Program-made: the position numbers and the translations under genes
In this document: positions 24,064-35,873 of the stretch, piece by piece
Layout: every line of letters starts with the position of its first letter
Numbering within the stretch: position 1 is the first letter of the stretch
The notes under the pieces: model-generated
Databases searched by the model: none
What the model was told of the DNA's origin: nothing
The model's input: only the letters and a program-made list of their open reading frames with translations
NCBI RefSeq assembly: GCF_963576675.1
Contig: NC_088915.1
Span: 35,121,501-35,185,500, forward strand
DNA length: 64,000 nucleotides
Source: Euphorbia lathyris
Taxonomy: Eukaryota; Streptophyta; Magnoliopsida; Malpighiales; Euphorbiaceae
Direction: 5' to 3'

Positions 24064-25888
24064 ATTGATGGTTTTGTGAGAGGGATCAAGCTATTTGTAG
24101 TTGTTGAAAGGGATGTTCTTCTGGTAGCTTCTAGCTTTCCAGTCCAGAATGTTCTACACCAATTCTAGACTTCTCTCCTAAGTTGAGTTTTTCCATGGAC
24201 TTCATTTTTCGCCCCCAAATATTTCTAGGCCTGCTTTATTTTCAGCCTATTACATCAAACTAAAACCAATACCAATAAAATAAAATGTATTTATTTATTT
24301 AATCTGTAATTTTTATGCTTTTGATCCGGGAATGATTTTTATGGCTTCTCAATTTTCTTTTATTGCTATTTTAACAATTCATCAAAAATATCTTTAAAAT
24401 GTCTTTAATTATTAAAACGTTTTTGATAAATTATAGTTCATAATTTTCATTTTCATTTCATTTAATTACTGTAAATAATGCGTTTCTAACTCTTAATAAA
24501 TTTATAATATTGATTTTGTACATAAATTTGTTGGATTCTTTTATTAGTTTCTAGTTTTTCAATTATAATACATTTGTACATGTCAAAATTATATAATTAA
24601 ATATTTAATTTAATTTTCACTAACTACATTATGAATTCATAATTCAAGGTTTTGAATTGATGAAACTATTTGATAAAATTTGTATAAGCGGTGTAGTTAA
24701 TAAATTTATTTTAACAATAAAACTAAAATAGTATTTATGATATTAATATAGTAGTTATGATATTTCAATTTCTTAATTACTATTAATGTAGATAATTTAA
24801 ACTTATATATTTCCTCCTACAATTCCAACTAAGCGAAAAGGCTTCTAAAACATATATTATAAAAAAATTTTGCTTCTGCTATTATATATAATATAAATAG
24901 ATATCATTTTTTTTAATTAAAATTGGTTTTTTATAAAAAAAATAAATCTTATTTTATTACCAATTGTTTTTGTATACTGACATAAAGAATGAAAAGTAGT
25001 CACTAAAAATGTTAGATAGTGATGTTTTGATTATAAAAAATAGGAAAATTATAAAATTGGATCAAATGGGAGGTTCATTTACATATTTAATCCATTTACT
25101 CAATCTACTACATATCTATACTGTTTTTGTATGACTTTCCCATAATGAGAGGTTGATTTTCAATTTTGTATGATTATTTGTTTGAGGTTAATTAGACACT
25201 TACTATATGAGAGTCTTAAGTATTCAAGTTTAACTTTAATGAAGAAAAATAACCGGCGCAAAAGGTAAATAATTGAAAGATATTTGGGAGTAGGAGAGAA
25301 AATAATGCAAAGAAATCAAAATTGATAATAATGGAAAATTGAGACGGACAGTGGTGGAAGCATAGAATATGCGAATTGGAAAATGAAATTATTGTATTGT
25401 ATGAACCTCATGACGTGACGTGAGCTTCATCCATCCAAATATCAACATAAATTAAAATTAAAATGAGAAAGAGAAGATTTCAAGTATATATGAAAGTCAT
25501 ACCTTGGAATTTGTTTTTGTTCCAAAATATAATCTCTTTTGTAGGAGTATTTGATTTGAAGTTGCATGATCATCATGTTTATGTTTATGCCACGACAAAG
25601 TTTTAAAAGCATCTTTTTCTTTAAACATGCTTTTCTAATAGTATTATATCACTTCTCATGCTTGTCGCATTTAGAACCATCACCATATGGTTATTAAATT
25701 AGGTTTGTTACAACTATTCCTTTCTCTATTTAATGTTTTTTACTTTTTATTATCAAGTCAAACCAGTACCATGGGAATAACTCTCCTAAATCCTCCCTCT
25801 CGTCCCAAAGTATTTTGTTATCTCCTGCTCTCCGAGACCATAAATTCTTGATTTTTGGTAGAGCCTTTAGGAGAGTTATGAATTAATT
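24064..25888. other. AT-rich intergenic DNA, no gene seen
   Basis: About 1.8 kb of very AT-rich sequence without a credible frame, repeat end or RNA gene. Confidence 0.5.
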
Positions 25889-26460
25889 GTTCTGATGGGC
25901 ATTTCCAATCCCGCTTACTTCCAAAAAGGCATGACTTCGACCGTACCACAATCTTCTAGGTTCAGCTTGCATCCACTCCTCCTGCTGATCTTCCATGTCG
26001 GGCTTCAAACCTCGGGAGGTCTGATGGGTCTATCGGCCCCGCCAATAGATGCCTCGGGCTACCCACATACCCTTGCTTGTGGGTATTCGCCAAGCTAAAT
26101 ATCTGATGGACAATGTTTCCGCCGATTCGGACATGAGTGGTCTTCCTATAATTTCGTCGTACGGGAGTGTGACATTTACTACAAAGAATTCTGCTATATT
26201 CCCCCCCACCTCGGTCTTGAATTGCCAATCTCTACTTCCAAAGAGATGCTGCCTACCAAGGGGATCGTGTGGCCACTAACTTCTCTTAAAGGTTGCATGC
26301 CTTCGACAATTTTTTCTCTTTTGATCTCTAGATCCTCAAATACTCTCCGAGTTATGACATTGATAGCTATGAAGGCTCTTTCAATCTTGCAACCGTTAAT
26401 TAACATCTTAATCACCAATGCATCGTCACGCTCCTCCTCAGCTGTTGAATAAATTTGAAC
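25889..26460 (-). pseudogene. Ty3/gypsy protease-region fragment
   Basis: On the minus strand, two overlapping frames together read LVIKMLINGCKIERAFI, NVITRRVFEDLEIK, SGHTIPLVGSISLEVEIG and a downstream YDEIIGRPLMSES. This is the pepsin-like protease zone of plant gypsy elements (normally ALVI...VLVDTGSS...G...PLGxIxLPV...YNxILGRPxL). The catalytic DTG has decayed. No flanking gag or RT is attached. Confidence 0.65.
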
Positions 26461-26567
26461 GCTACTCCCTAGTTTGGATGGTAGTACTCCCTCCTGGTTC
26501 CTTTTGGTCTTGTCGGAGATTAATATAAGATATATGATTGGGCATTAACTATCAGTTTGAGCTTTTA

Positions 26568-26730
26568 GTTCAATCGGTTACATGACATGGTATCAGAGCT
26601 TCTAGGACCAAACGGTCCAGGGTTTGAGTCCTGGCAACCTCATTAATTGGTTCCATGACATGGTACCAGAGCTTCTAGGACCAAACGGTTGAGAGTTCGA
26701 GTCCTGGCAACCTCATTAATTGGTTCCATG
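26568..26730 (+). repeat. Tandemly duplicated tRNA-like (SINE-head-like) 73-bp repeat
   Basis: Two 73-bp units (26576-26648 and 26649-26721) each contain CATGACATGGTAYCAGAGCT and end GAGTCCTGGCAACCTCATT. Preceding the first is TAGTTCAATCGG, which fits the A box of a polymerase III promoter. GGTTTGAGTCC (copy 1) and AGTTCGAGTCC (copy 2) fit the B box. TGGTATCAGAGC is also the initiator-Met primer site of copia elements. The sequence does not fold as a complete tRNA. It could be a SINE head or a shuffled leader of a retroelement. Confidence 0.6.
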
Positions 26731-27253
26731 ATAGGTCTAAGGGCCTTCTGTCCTCCCAAACTTACTTAAAATGTTTCGACAGCTCCCTCAACTTGCTTAA
26801 AATAGATTAAAACATATTAAAAAGAAAGTTATTACTTGTTCAATTTTAAAACTTGTCTGTTCTAATATTAGAATCTTATATCCCGATCTTTATCATTTTA
26901 TTTTTCCAAGACGCATGCAACACATCTTCCGCATATAACTTAATCACTCGGTTCCATAATATTTATCTTTTAAGGTTAATGTACAAGAATTAAGAAATGT
27001 AATTAATTTTAACTAAAAAAGACTTTGTTTGTTATCCTTGCTTTAATTGCATCAAATTAATTAATTTTTATCTATTCGGCAACTTAAATATAAGTATATT
27101 TGGTAAAGTCCAATTAATGTGAATGGATCGAATCAAAATTTCATTTATTATGAAATAAATTTTTTTTTCTAAAAAGATAAATATGATGAAACCGAATAAA
27201 TATTTTTTATACCGAATTTAGTGATTATATTTTATACCAGTTGAATGAGCTAT
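26731..27253. other. AT-rich intergenic DNA
   Basis: No gene or repeat end seen. Confidence 0.45.
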
Positions 27254-27489
27254 TTTAATATTGGCAAAAAGCAGCTTGGGGTCTCTGATCTTTCATTGTT
27301 TAGTGCATTAAGTCCTCGATCTTTCATTTAGACACATTGAGTCATCATCTTTTATTGTTTGGTGCATTAAGTCATCGATCTTTCATTTAGACACATTTAG
27401 CCCTTCATCTTTCATATATGGGTGTATTAGACCCAAATCAATTCATATATAGATGTATTAGACCCTTCCATAAATCAATTCATATATAG

Positions 27490-28425
27490 GTTTATTAAGA
27501 GTTTGTTTGGTTAGGTTTATATAACCACATCGTTTAGCATTTTCTCTGGACACTGCAGCATTTTTGAGCTTTTCACGAAAATCTCTTATTTAGAGCTTTT
27601 CACGAAAATCTCTTTTTTAGAGCTTTTCATGAACAACTGTTTGTAGTTACTTGTTATTGACAAAAATTTTCTTTTTGTTTCCATAAAATGTATTTCCTTT
27701 TTAACATTATTTTTATTTTTAGAACATATAATTATCGAAAAACAAGATTTTGTTGCGTTTAATAAATTTTTTATTTTTTATTCTTATTAATTTGGATAAT
27801 ACATATTTTGAAGGGATTAACGACAATTAATCCATTTGAGATATACGGGTTCGGAAGTACCTTATTGAATAGCAGAACATGTAGATCTCTTAGAGTAGCG
27901 AAAGCGGATCTAAGCACCAGGACCTTGTACCACCGGTAACTGGCAACCACACAGCATTAGCCAGGAAAGACTGAATAACCCACAGACTAAAGTGAAGAAA
28001 AATAATGAGAGAGAGAGAGAGGAGGCGTATGAGAGAAGGAGGAGGCAATCTTTTAACCTTATGTTGTGATTATGGTTAAGCCTATTTATAGAAAGCTAAA
28101 ACCTTAATCCTCCATCTTTTAAGATGAGCTTGACCCGTTCCATTTCGAATGGGTCGGATTAATTAGATCCATACCCAATTAATCCTAACACATTTTTTAT
28201 TTTATAGTAATTTATTTGTTGATGAATTTAAAACATGTCCATATTAGATATTTTAAATACTAACAGCAAAAGTTCGGTATAATTTTACGAAACACTAATA
28301 ATTAAACAACTAATAACAAACAGCCAACAATAACAACAACAAACAACTTATTAAACAACCGCAAACAACTAATATCAATAGCAACATCTATTAGCTAACA
28401 GTTGAATCAAACAGACCCTCAATAC
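27490..28425. mobile_element. Possible nested hAT-like element in the MULE centre
   Basis: The boundaries GAGTTTGTTTGGTTAGG and GTTGAATCAAACAGACCCTC (reverse complement GAGGGTCTGTTTGATTCAAC) form a weak inverted repeat like the (A)GGGTCTGTTTGGTTC ends of hAT MITEs. No clear 8-bp duplication was found. It may equally be the native spacer of the MULE. Confidence 0.35.
27809..28190 (-). mobile_element. Probable solo LTR, minus strand
   Basis: Read on the minus strand it begins TGTTAGGATTAATTGGG, has a CTATAAATAGGC promoter box (about 28080-28095) and a CT-rich tract, and ends in CA. The flanks TATTT and CATTT match at 4 of 5 positions. Layout and length (382 bp) fit a copia LTR. No internal region is attached. 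Confidence 0.5.
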
Positions 28426-28519
28426 ATATATATATGAATTGATTTATGGAGGGACCTAATACACCCATATATGAAAGATCGATGACTTAATGCATCAAAC
28501 AATAAAAGATCAGGAGCTC

Positions 28520-29083
28520 TGTAACACCTTGATCCAATACCATATAGATATTGTCCGCTCAGGCCCCAAATCCAACACATTGGGCCTCACGGCTTTAAAA
28601 CGCGTCTGCATGTATTGGATTCTCACCTTGCTAATAAGCTTCAATCACTCCCTCTCCATTTTCGATGTGGGATTCAGTTCATTCCTGCCCTCATCGCCAT
28701 CCCTTAGGACTGCTCCTTGTTCAGACCTTCTACCTCGGCGCCACCCACTCCGAACCGGGTCGTTACAGGCCCATCAGCTTCCGCCTGGTTCGTCCCCGAA
28801 CCATACATCATACATGGAGAGTCGGCTCTAATACCAATTGTAACACTCTGGTCCAATACCATGTAGATATTGTCCGTTCTGGTCCAAATCCAACACATTG
28901 GGCCTCACGCTTTAAAATGCGTCTGCATGTATTGGATTCTCACCTCATTAATAAGCCTCAATCACTCCTTCTCCATTTCCAATGTGGGATTCAGTTCCTT
29001 CCTGCCCCGTCACCATCCTTTAAGACCGCTTTTTGCTCAGACATTCTACCCCGGCGCCACCCACTTCGGATAGGATCGTTACA
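28520..29083 (-). mobile_element. TRIM retrotransposon (complete, 564 bp)
   Basis: Two directly repeated LTRs, 28520-28767 (248 bp) and 28839-29083 (245 bp), each starting TGTAAC and ending GTTACA, enclose only 71 bp. On the minus strand the internal piece starts with a primer site TGGTATTAGAGC, two bases after the 5' LTR, close to the initiator-Met-tRNA primer site TGGTATCAGAGC. It ends with a purine-rich GAAGCTGATGGG stretch before the 3' LTR. An exact AGCTC duplication flanks it (28515-28519 and 29084-29088). It has no coding capacity and must depend on enzymes supplied by others. Cassandra was considered, but no 5S rRNA-like segment is present. Confidence 0.88.
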
Positions 29084-29580
29084 AGCTCAATATATTTAAA
29101 TGAAAGATCGAAAATTTAGTGAGCAAACAATCAAAAATTAAAGATCCCGATACTTTTTGCCTTTAATATTTTATACAATAGAAGGCAATCAACCTTTTTT
29201 TATAACATTCCGATCGCAAATAATGTATCAAGCCTTATTTTTTCGAACACTAGTGGAAATTTTTTTGTGGGGGTAAGAGTGGGCCGCCTCGTAATCCGAG
29301 ACATGAGGGTTTGGTCGGTGATTATGCTTTATTTGTTGTCGGAATATTTCAGTGATGCATTTGATTCCCAAATCCCATAAGACCTACACTCCTAATATAT
29401 TTGGACTATATTATTATAGTTTTGGTCTTTAATAAAATAAAGGGTAAATTTTAAATAGAACCCCGTGGTTTCACTAATTTTCAGATAAAAGATTATGATT
29501 TACTTTTTTTCAAAATAAGGACTGAGGTTTTTTTTTTTTTTGGTAGGAAAGGAAAGAAAAAACAAACAAAAAAGAAACGC

Positions 29581-32500
29581 TCAACCCGGAATCAGTTTAG
29601 GAAAACTGACTCCCACCACATCCTCCAAAATGAAAGAAGAGATGAAGACTGGAGGAGAAGAGAAGGTAGTAAGACCCAACAAGCAAGAGTGTCCTTCCAA
29701 CGCAAGACGGTCCGCAACGCGGTTCTGCTCCCTATAAATATGAGTAAAACCAATCGAATCAAAGGAGGAACTGATCCTTTTAATGCTCTTAATAATGTTC
29801 AGGTGAATCCTGCAAACAGCATTGCCCTCAGAAATCATTTTAACCGCTTCCTGGTTATCTGATTCTACCAGAAGCTTTCTCACCCCAAGACTCTTAGCAA
29901 GCTTCAGACCCGAGAGCATTCCCCAAAGTTCTGCAGAAAAGGAGGAACCAATCCCCAAGTTCTGAGAGAAACCAGAAATCCACCTGCCACCATCGTCTCG
30001 AAGGACCCCTCCTGCAGCAATTCTCCCGTCACTAAGACAAGACCCGTCAATGTTGAGCTTAACCACACCTTCACTAGGCCTACTCCAGCCTATAAGCTTG
30101 ACCTCCTTTCTCTGAACATCCCCAGCTAAGCGGTCTTCAGAAAAGCTTTCAATCATGGTCTTAATCTTCTTAGAAAAGAAATCAAGGACATTTGGCTGGT
30201 AGACCGCACCTCCCCCAAAGATATCCTCGTTCCGCCATCTCCAAATCTGATGACAAGCAACCATAAAAAGAAGAGCACCTTGGTCTCCAGGTAGAAGCCT
30301 CCCTTTAATACCATCAACAAACCAATCCTCTTCCGAATGGGCAAAAAAAGAAGGAAGCACCTCCCTAGGAATACTTTTCCTCCAAACCTCCTTACTCTTC
30401 TCACAATCCCTGAGAGCATGGCACAAGGTTTCCTCAAACCCTCTGCATCTACTACAGGCCCCAGATTCCACCAGGTGCCTCCTTTTCTTGTCTGAATTAG
30501 TGAGCAACCTATTCCTAGCCCCAAGCCACAGGAAGCTCCTAATGCGGAAAGGGACTTTCAAGGCCCAAATCATCTTCCACACCTCCGAGGAGGACGAATC
30601 CAAATCCTGAAAGAAAGCCTGATAAGCAGATTTACACGAATAGGTTCCATTGTTAGTCAGTGCCCAACAGTAACTGTCCTTGTCCTCATCAAGATTACTA
30701 ATGTGAACCCCTCTAATAGAAAGGAGCGTTTCAAGGCTTAAGAAGGACTCAAATTTATCCCAAATCCACTCCCCCTCGGAATCTACCACATCAGCGATCT
30801 TCCAATCCTGATTAACCACAGGAGGCAAGGAAGTACAAACCTCCAATAAAGGCTTCCCACCTATCCAACTGTCTTTCCAGAAACTGATGGACCTGCCATT
30901 ACCTACATTCCACCCAATCCCAGAACAGAATTCAGAGAAGACCGCACTAATGCCCTTCCAAAGAAAGGAACAATTAACCACTCTGTCTTTAGGCCCCCCA
31001 AACACTTTATCCTTTCGGTACTTTCCGCATAAGAGCTGGACCCAAAGAGCCGAAGGAGACTGCCACATACGCCAAAGGAGTTTCATAAGTAGTACTTTAT
31101 TATTATCTTTGGCCTTCCTAATGTCCAGCCCTCCAGAATCCTTAGGCTGACACACCTCACTCCAAGGAATAAGATGGATCTTTCTCCCCTTCTCGGTCTC
31201 CCCCCACAGGAATCTACGGTTAATTTTGTCAAGGTCTTTAAGCACAGGATCAGGAAGATGACAAGCCTGCATAATGTGATTGGGAGTAGCACAATAAACA
31301 TATTGAATCAACGTAAAATGACCAGCGAGAGAGAGAGTCTTGGCCTTCCACGTGGCACACTTCATGTTAGCTTTATCCAAGGTATCCTTAAAGGACATTT
31401 TGGACACTCTCTCACTGTGGAGGGGGATACCCAGATACTTCCCGAGAGAGCTCATCAGAGGAATACCCGACAGATCACTTAGCCTTTTACAGACTCTTTG
31501 GTTCATATTTTTAGAGCACATCATCCTAGATTTCTGGACATTAAGCTTCTGACCAGAGGCCGAGCAGAAACAGTCAAGAATATCCATAATAATACCCAAC
31601 TGCTCCTCATTACCTTCCAGAAAGATCAAAACATCATCTGTAAAGAATAAGTGAGTAATCTGGGGACAAAAACTATTGATTGCCACCGGTTTGAAACTCC
31701 CATTATCAACAGCGTCTTGGATCAGATGGGATAACCTTTCCATAGCAATAACGAAAAGGAACGGGCTCATAGGGTCACCTTGGCGGATACCCCGACCAGG
31801 AGAGAATTCCTCCAACATATCACCATTAATCATAACTTGAAACACAAGAGAAGAGATACAAGCCTAAATTAACCTTCTCCAACTGTCAGGGATCCTTGCT
31901 CTCTCCAGACTCTCCATCAGGAAACTCTAGTTGATGCGGTCATAGGCTTTCTCCAAATCCAATTTAAGAGCCACAATGCCTTTCTTCCCTTTCCTGATCT
32001 TCATGGTGTGGACCATCTCTTGGGCAATCACTACATTGTCCATTATTTGTCTACCAGGCACAAAACTTCCCTGATTCTGACAGATGATCTCAGGAAGAAT
32101 GCAACGAATTCTATTAGCCACAATCTTAGTAACAGTCTTATACAGAACATTACAAAGACTGATAGGCCTCATATGCAAAAAGAAAGAAGGCTTCTCAATT
32201 TTAGGAATCAGAACCAGAAGGGTTCTATTCACCAGCTCAATATCCTGAGAACCATTAAAAACGCCTAAGATAAAGTTATAGATACCTTCTTTCACCACCT
32301 CCCAGTGCTTATGGTAAAAACCAGCAGGCAGACCATCAATTCCAGGAGCTTTAGAAGCCCCAATACTAAAAATGGATTGGTCAATTTCCTTCAGGGAAAT
32401 AGGACGGAAGGCATCCCGAATGCTATCATCACCAACCATCAGAAAGGAAGCAACAGAGTGAGCCCTCTCCAGATCAACAGGCTCCTCTCTAAACAAATCC

Positions 32501-33680
32501 TTATAGAACTCCAGGGCCAATCTCCGAATATCCTTGTCTTCATACACCCAATCACCATAAGAGTTTTTAATAGCATCAATTCTATTCCTCTGTCTTCTAA
32601 TAATGGTAGAAAGATGAAAATACCTGGTATTTCGATCCCCATCTCTGATCCAGGACTTCCTCGACTTTTAAAACCAAAGAAGCTCCTCTTGCCTGAGCAC
32701 TGCTTTCAGCTCCTTTTGAAGAGATCTGAGTAGGCCATTCAAACCATAGTCAAACCTAACCTCCAAACTGCGCTGAATACCCTCCATTCTATTCAATAAT
32801 TTATTCTTCCTCCTGATAATGTGACCAAAAACCTTTTTATTCCAACCCAGCACATTATTCCTGAAACCTTCAGCTGCTTGAAGGACATTCGAGTGGGGTT
32901 TCCAATTATCATTGACGAACTCTTTAAACTTAGGATGAGACTCTCAAGCCAAAAGATAACGGAACGGTCTCTCTCCCCTACGACGATTGCATCTCACCAG
33001 CCTAAATAAAATGGGACAATGATCCGAATGACGGAACGGGAGATTCAACACAAAGCATTCAGGGAAAGTAGTCTGAGCTGAAACATTAGCGTAGACTTTA
33101 TCCAGACGAACAAAGGTGCTATTGCGCTTCCAAGTGGACTTATAACCAGAGGCCCCAAGATCAATAAGCCCATATAAATCTATGCTACTTTTGTGTTGAA
33201 GGCAACGATTAACATAATGATTAGACCCCCCCCCTCTCTGATCACTCATAAAAGCAATATCATTAAAGTCACCCGCCACAAACCAAGGCTCAGATATGCT
33301 AACACTCAAAGAGTAAAGAACCTCCCAAAGCCGTTTCCTATTGGCTAAAATAGGATCGGCATACACCAGGGTAATTAAGAAAGGAATACTACCAGAGACA
33401 CACACTTTACAGTGAATAAACTGTTGTCCATGCAAATAACATCAAAATGAACCCGATCTGGCTTCCAGAAAAGCCAAATCCCTCCGGCCCGGCCAGTAGC
33501 CTCCGATCTAATACAGTTCCAGTTCCTAAACTTAATAACCACCTCATCAGCTTTAACTCCACTAATCTTAGTTTCCATTAGAGCAAAACAAGAAGGATTA
33601 AATTGTTTAATAAGGTCATTAATATGGATACGAGTAGCCTTGCTAGCCGCACCCCTAACGTTCCAACACAACAAATCCAT
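29581..33680 (-). pseudogene. LINE ORF2: endonuclease, reverse transcriptase, zf-RVT, RNase H
   Basis: The domains run in the usual order. The APE-type endonuclease starts MDLLCWNVRGA (33680) and shows ALMETK, VAGDFND and SDHCPILF, its catalytic landmarks. The RT has KAPGIDGLPAGFYHKHW, MRPISLCNVLYK, FVPGRQIMDN, LKLDLEKAYDR, GRGIRQGDPMSPFLF and the active site FFTDD, where plants usually have FADD. The zf-RVT domain shows WALKVPFRIRSFLWLGARN...CSRCRG...C. RNase H has LNIDGSC, ELWGM, ESDN and RVADRLA. A frameshift lies near 33,400, and premature stops interrupt after YLLA (32944), WF (32668), RIN (31927) and RLI (about 31,865). All four stops can be explained by single C-to-T or G-to-A changes. 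Confidence 0.93.
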
Positions 33681-33712
33681 AGAAAGGAGGAAAACTGACC
33701 GCCCACACCCAC

Positions 33713-35839
33713 CTAAGCCAGGTATTTATTAGGGGCTCCTAAGAGCCTCGCCGAGGAACCCGAAGGCCCCCTCTTCTCTGGTAAAGCCATAGTGTTTTGG
33801 ACACTTTTTTGCTTCCCTTTAAGTTTTTTCATACTAGTCTTGTTAACTCCCATAGATTTCCCAGACCCATGCTCACCACCCAGAATAGGAATACTAACCT
33901 CATTGGTCTTCTTCATCCTTTGTGCAGCCTGGGCCAGGGTCCCCCCCTGGGCTTCATCTTTGGAGACAAAGAGAGGATTAACAGATTCAATCACCTTCTC
34001 TACAGGATCAACAGACTCCAAACCTGGCATGCTTTGATCAATATGCTCCTCACCCTGGTCCGAATCTTGAACTTCCTCAATTGTCAGGGCCCCAAATCTA
34101 GAGCCTGAGGTAAAAGCTGAAGCGGCTCCAGCCTCCTCCCTTACTTTGTGGGTAGGTTTCTCCTTGACACTTGGAAGGGCAATAGGTTTTGAAAGTGAAG
34201 ACTTCAAATTCATATTGATGTCAGGAGGACGATTGTGAACAACTGAAGGTTGAGTTCTACGTCTGGCGGGCCTCTTCGCCACCATCCAGGGACCAAAGTT
34301 CCCTCCTTTCCCCTGGCTCCGTTCAGTTAGCCCCGCCCTACTCTCAACAATCTCTTCAATAACCTTTTCCCTTTTAGGGCACCCCTCCTGAGAATGACCA
34401 TACATACCACAATCATAACATATGTTATGTAAACCTTCATACTCAATAAAAAACACCTTATCCCGAACACAGAATTTTGACAATAGAGGTTTAGCAAGAT
34501 CAACATCTATACAAACTCTAGCAAACTTGCCCCTAATGGAACCAACTGTAGTTTTGTCCACATGGTGGACCTTCCCGACCAGACCTCCTATTTTACTGAG
34601 AAAGTTCTCACTATAATACTCAATGGAAAGACCCGGAAACCTTACCCAAGTCAAAATCCTGTTGACCGTACAGTCATGAGGATTAAAATTAGGAACCCAA
34701 GGCCTTAAGGCCAACACATGGTTGGAAATGATATACGGGCCCCCCTTGATTACTGAATTATAATCCTCAACTCTGGTAAATTTAATGACATAGTAGTCGT
34801 TTTTCAGGTCAGTAATACTGATTTTACCTTTCCTCGCCCACTGAGCTTGTATCCTTTGGGCAAAATAGTTAAAACTAATTCTCTTTCCCAGAACCGTGAC
34901 AATTGAAGACACCTTCCACTTCTCTCTGAGCTCACGCTTCTCCGCAGAGGAAAGTCTAATCACAGGACAAAGAGGATCATCCTGGGCATCCTCCTCCTCG
35001 TCAGAATCCGAAAACATATCATCAGAATCACCTACCATTACCACTTCCTCCATACTAGGCTCCTCCTCAACTACCCCCATAACTGTATCCTTCCAAGAAT
35101 TTTTACCAATCTCATTTATATTGACCCTAGATCTAGGGGAGATCCCGTTCCCCTGACCTTGAACTTCACAAAAATTATTCGTTACCAAAGGATTATCCTG
35201 ACCCGAGGCCGCCTGCCCCCCTGCCCTAGCCTGCCCATCCCTACCCGGCAGATTCCCACCCGCGCTAGGCACTGCGCCGGCAATCCCCACCCAGCGCCCA
35301 GCAGTATTGCCGGTGGAGCCAGGGCAGTGCCTAGCACTGCCGGTGCCCACTCCCGCGCCAGGCACCACTATCGCAACCTCTCCCCCAGAGATCGGGGGCG
35401 CCTTGCCTCCGGCGTCCGAGATCCCAGCCGAACCAGCCTAAGGATCCCTCAGATCCACCCCCTTCCGCAGCACCATCTCCCTCGGCGATGCCCTCATATC
35501 CCCCGCGTCCCCCCTACCGATGCTCCATGCCTACCCAGCCGCACCACCAGTCACACCGCCCAAATCCATCCCGAGCTCGCTCCCCCCACCTTCCGCGTCC
35601 CCCCTGCCGATGCTCCACGCCTTCCTAGCCGCACCACCAGGCACACCGCCCAGATCCATCCCGAGCCCGCTCCCCCCACCTTCCCTCCCCTCCTCGCCCC
35701 CAACGCCCCCATCTCCTATTCCTTCCGCCTCCCTGCCGATATCCCCAACCCGATCCGCCCAAATCCCACCCGATGCCACCCCCTCGCCGCCGACAACCAC
35801 CCCCCTCTCCCTAGATCTATCCCTAACTCGTTTCACCAT
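33713..35839 (-). pseudogene. LINE ORF1: nucleic-acid-binding protein (DUF4283-like, CCHC)
   Basis: The probable start is ATG at 35839 (MVKRVRDRSRERG). The N-terminus is Gly/Pro/Arg-rich and contains a 30-residue internal duplication. In-frame TAG codons at 35531-35533 and 35438-35440 interrupt it; from 35437 to 33713 it is open. The central part has KWKVSSIVTVLGKRISFNY and YYVIKFTRVEDYNSVIKGGP, plus RPWVPNFNP and WVRFPGLSIEYY, a pattern typical of the DUF4283 RNA-binding region of plant LINE ORF1 and related proteins. A zinc knuckle follows (CYDCGMYGHSQEGC, CX2CX4HX4C). In living elements this protein packages the RNA. Confidence 0.88.
35515..35694 (-). repeat. 90-bp tandem duplication within LINE ORF1
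   Basis: Two adjacent, slightly diverged 90-bp copies start at CCGATGCTCCA (35517 and 35607). In the ORF1 frame each encodes about 30 residues with the pattern GMDLGGV.GGAA..AWSIGRGDA. The period is a multiple of three and keeps the frame. Confidence 0.85.
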
Positions 35840-35850
35840 AAACCCTAGCA

Positions 35851-35873
35851 GAGAGAGAGAGAGAGAGAGAGAG
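35851..35873. repeat. (GA)n microsatellite in the LINE leader
   Basis: An uninterrupted GA run that reads as CT on the LINE sense strand, near the 5' end. CT-rich leaders are frequent in plant LINEs and transcribed genes. Confidence 0.85.

Larger units (their letters stand above)
27263..29161. mobile_element. Long-TIR MULE with nested insertions
   Basis: The element starts GGCAAAAAGCAGCTTGGGG and ends ...CCCGATACTTTTTGCC, flanked by a perfect 9-bp duplication TTTAATATT (27254-27262 and 29162-29170). Arms of more than 200 bp are inverted copies built of GATCTTTCATTTAGACACATT-type modules (TGCATTAAGTC, GGGTGTATTAGACCC). It carries no transposase. Its right arm contains a complete TRIM and its centre a further insertion with a probable solo LTR. 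When the TRIM is removed, the two arms align through AATAAAAGAT...CTCAAT. Confidence 0.88.

Noticed and set aside
26568..26730. Functional tRNA genes
   Set aside because: Box-like motifs exist but no complete cloverleaf, acceptor stem pairing or anticodon arm is evident.
28520..29083. Cassandra TRIM
   Set aside because: Cassandra LTRs contain a 5S rRNA-like segment; none was recognised here.
28490..29099. Overlapping plus-strand frames with His/Pro-rich products
   Set aside because: They lie in the LTRs of the TRIM and repeat in both LTRs; TRIMs are non-coding.
32008..32733. Plus-strand frames across the LINE RT
   Set aside because: Antisense to well-supported RT motifs.
35159..35848. Pro-rich 229-residue plus-strand frame
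   Set aside because: Antisense shadow of the Gly-rich LINE ORF1; composition is explained by the complementary strand.
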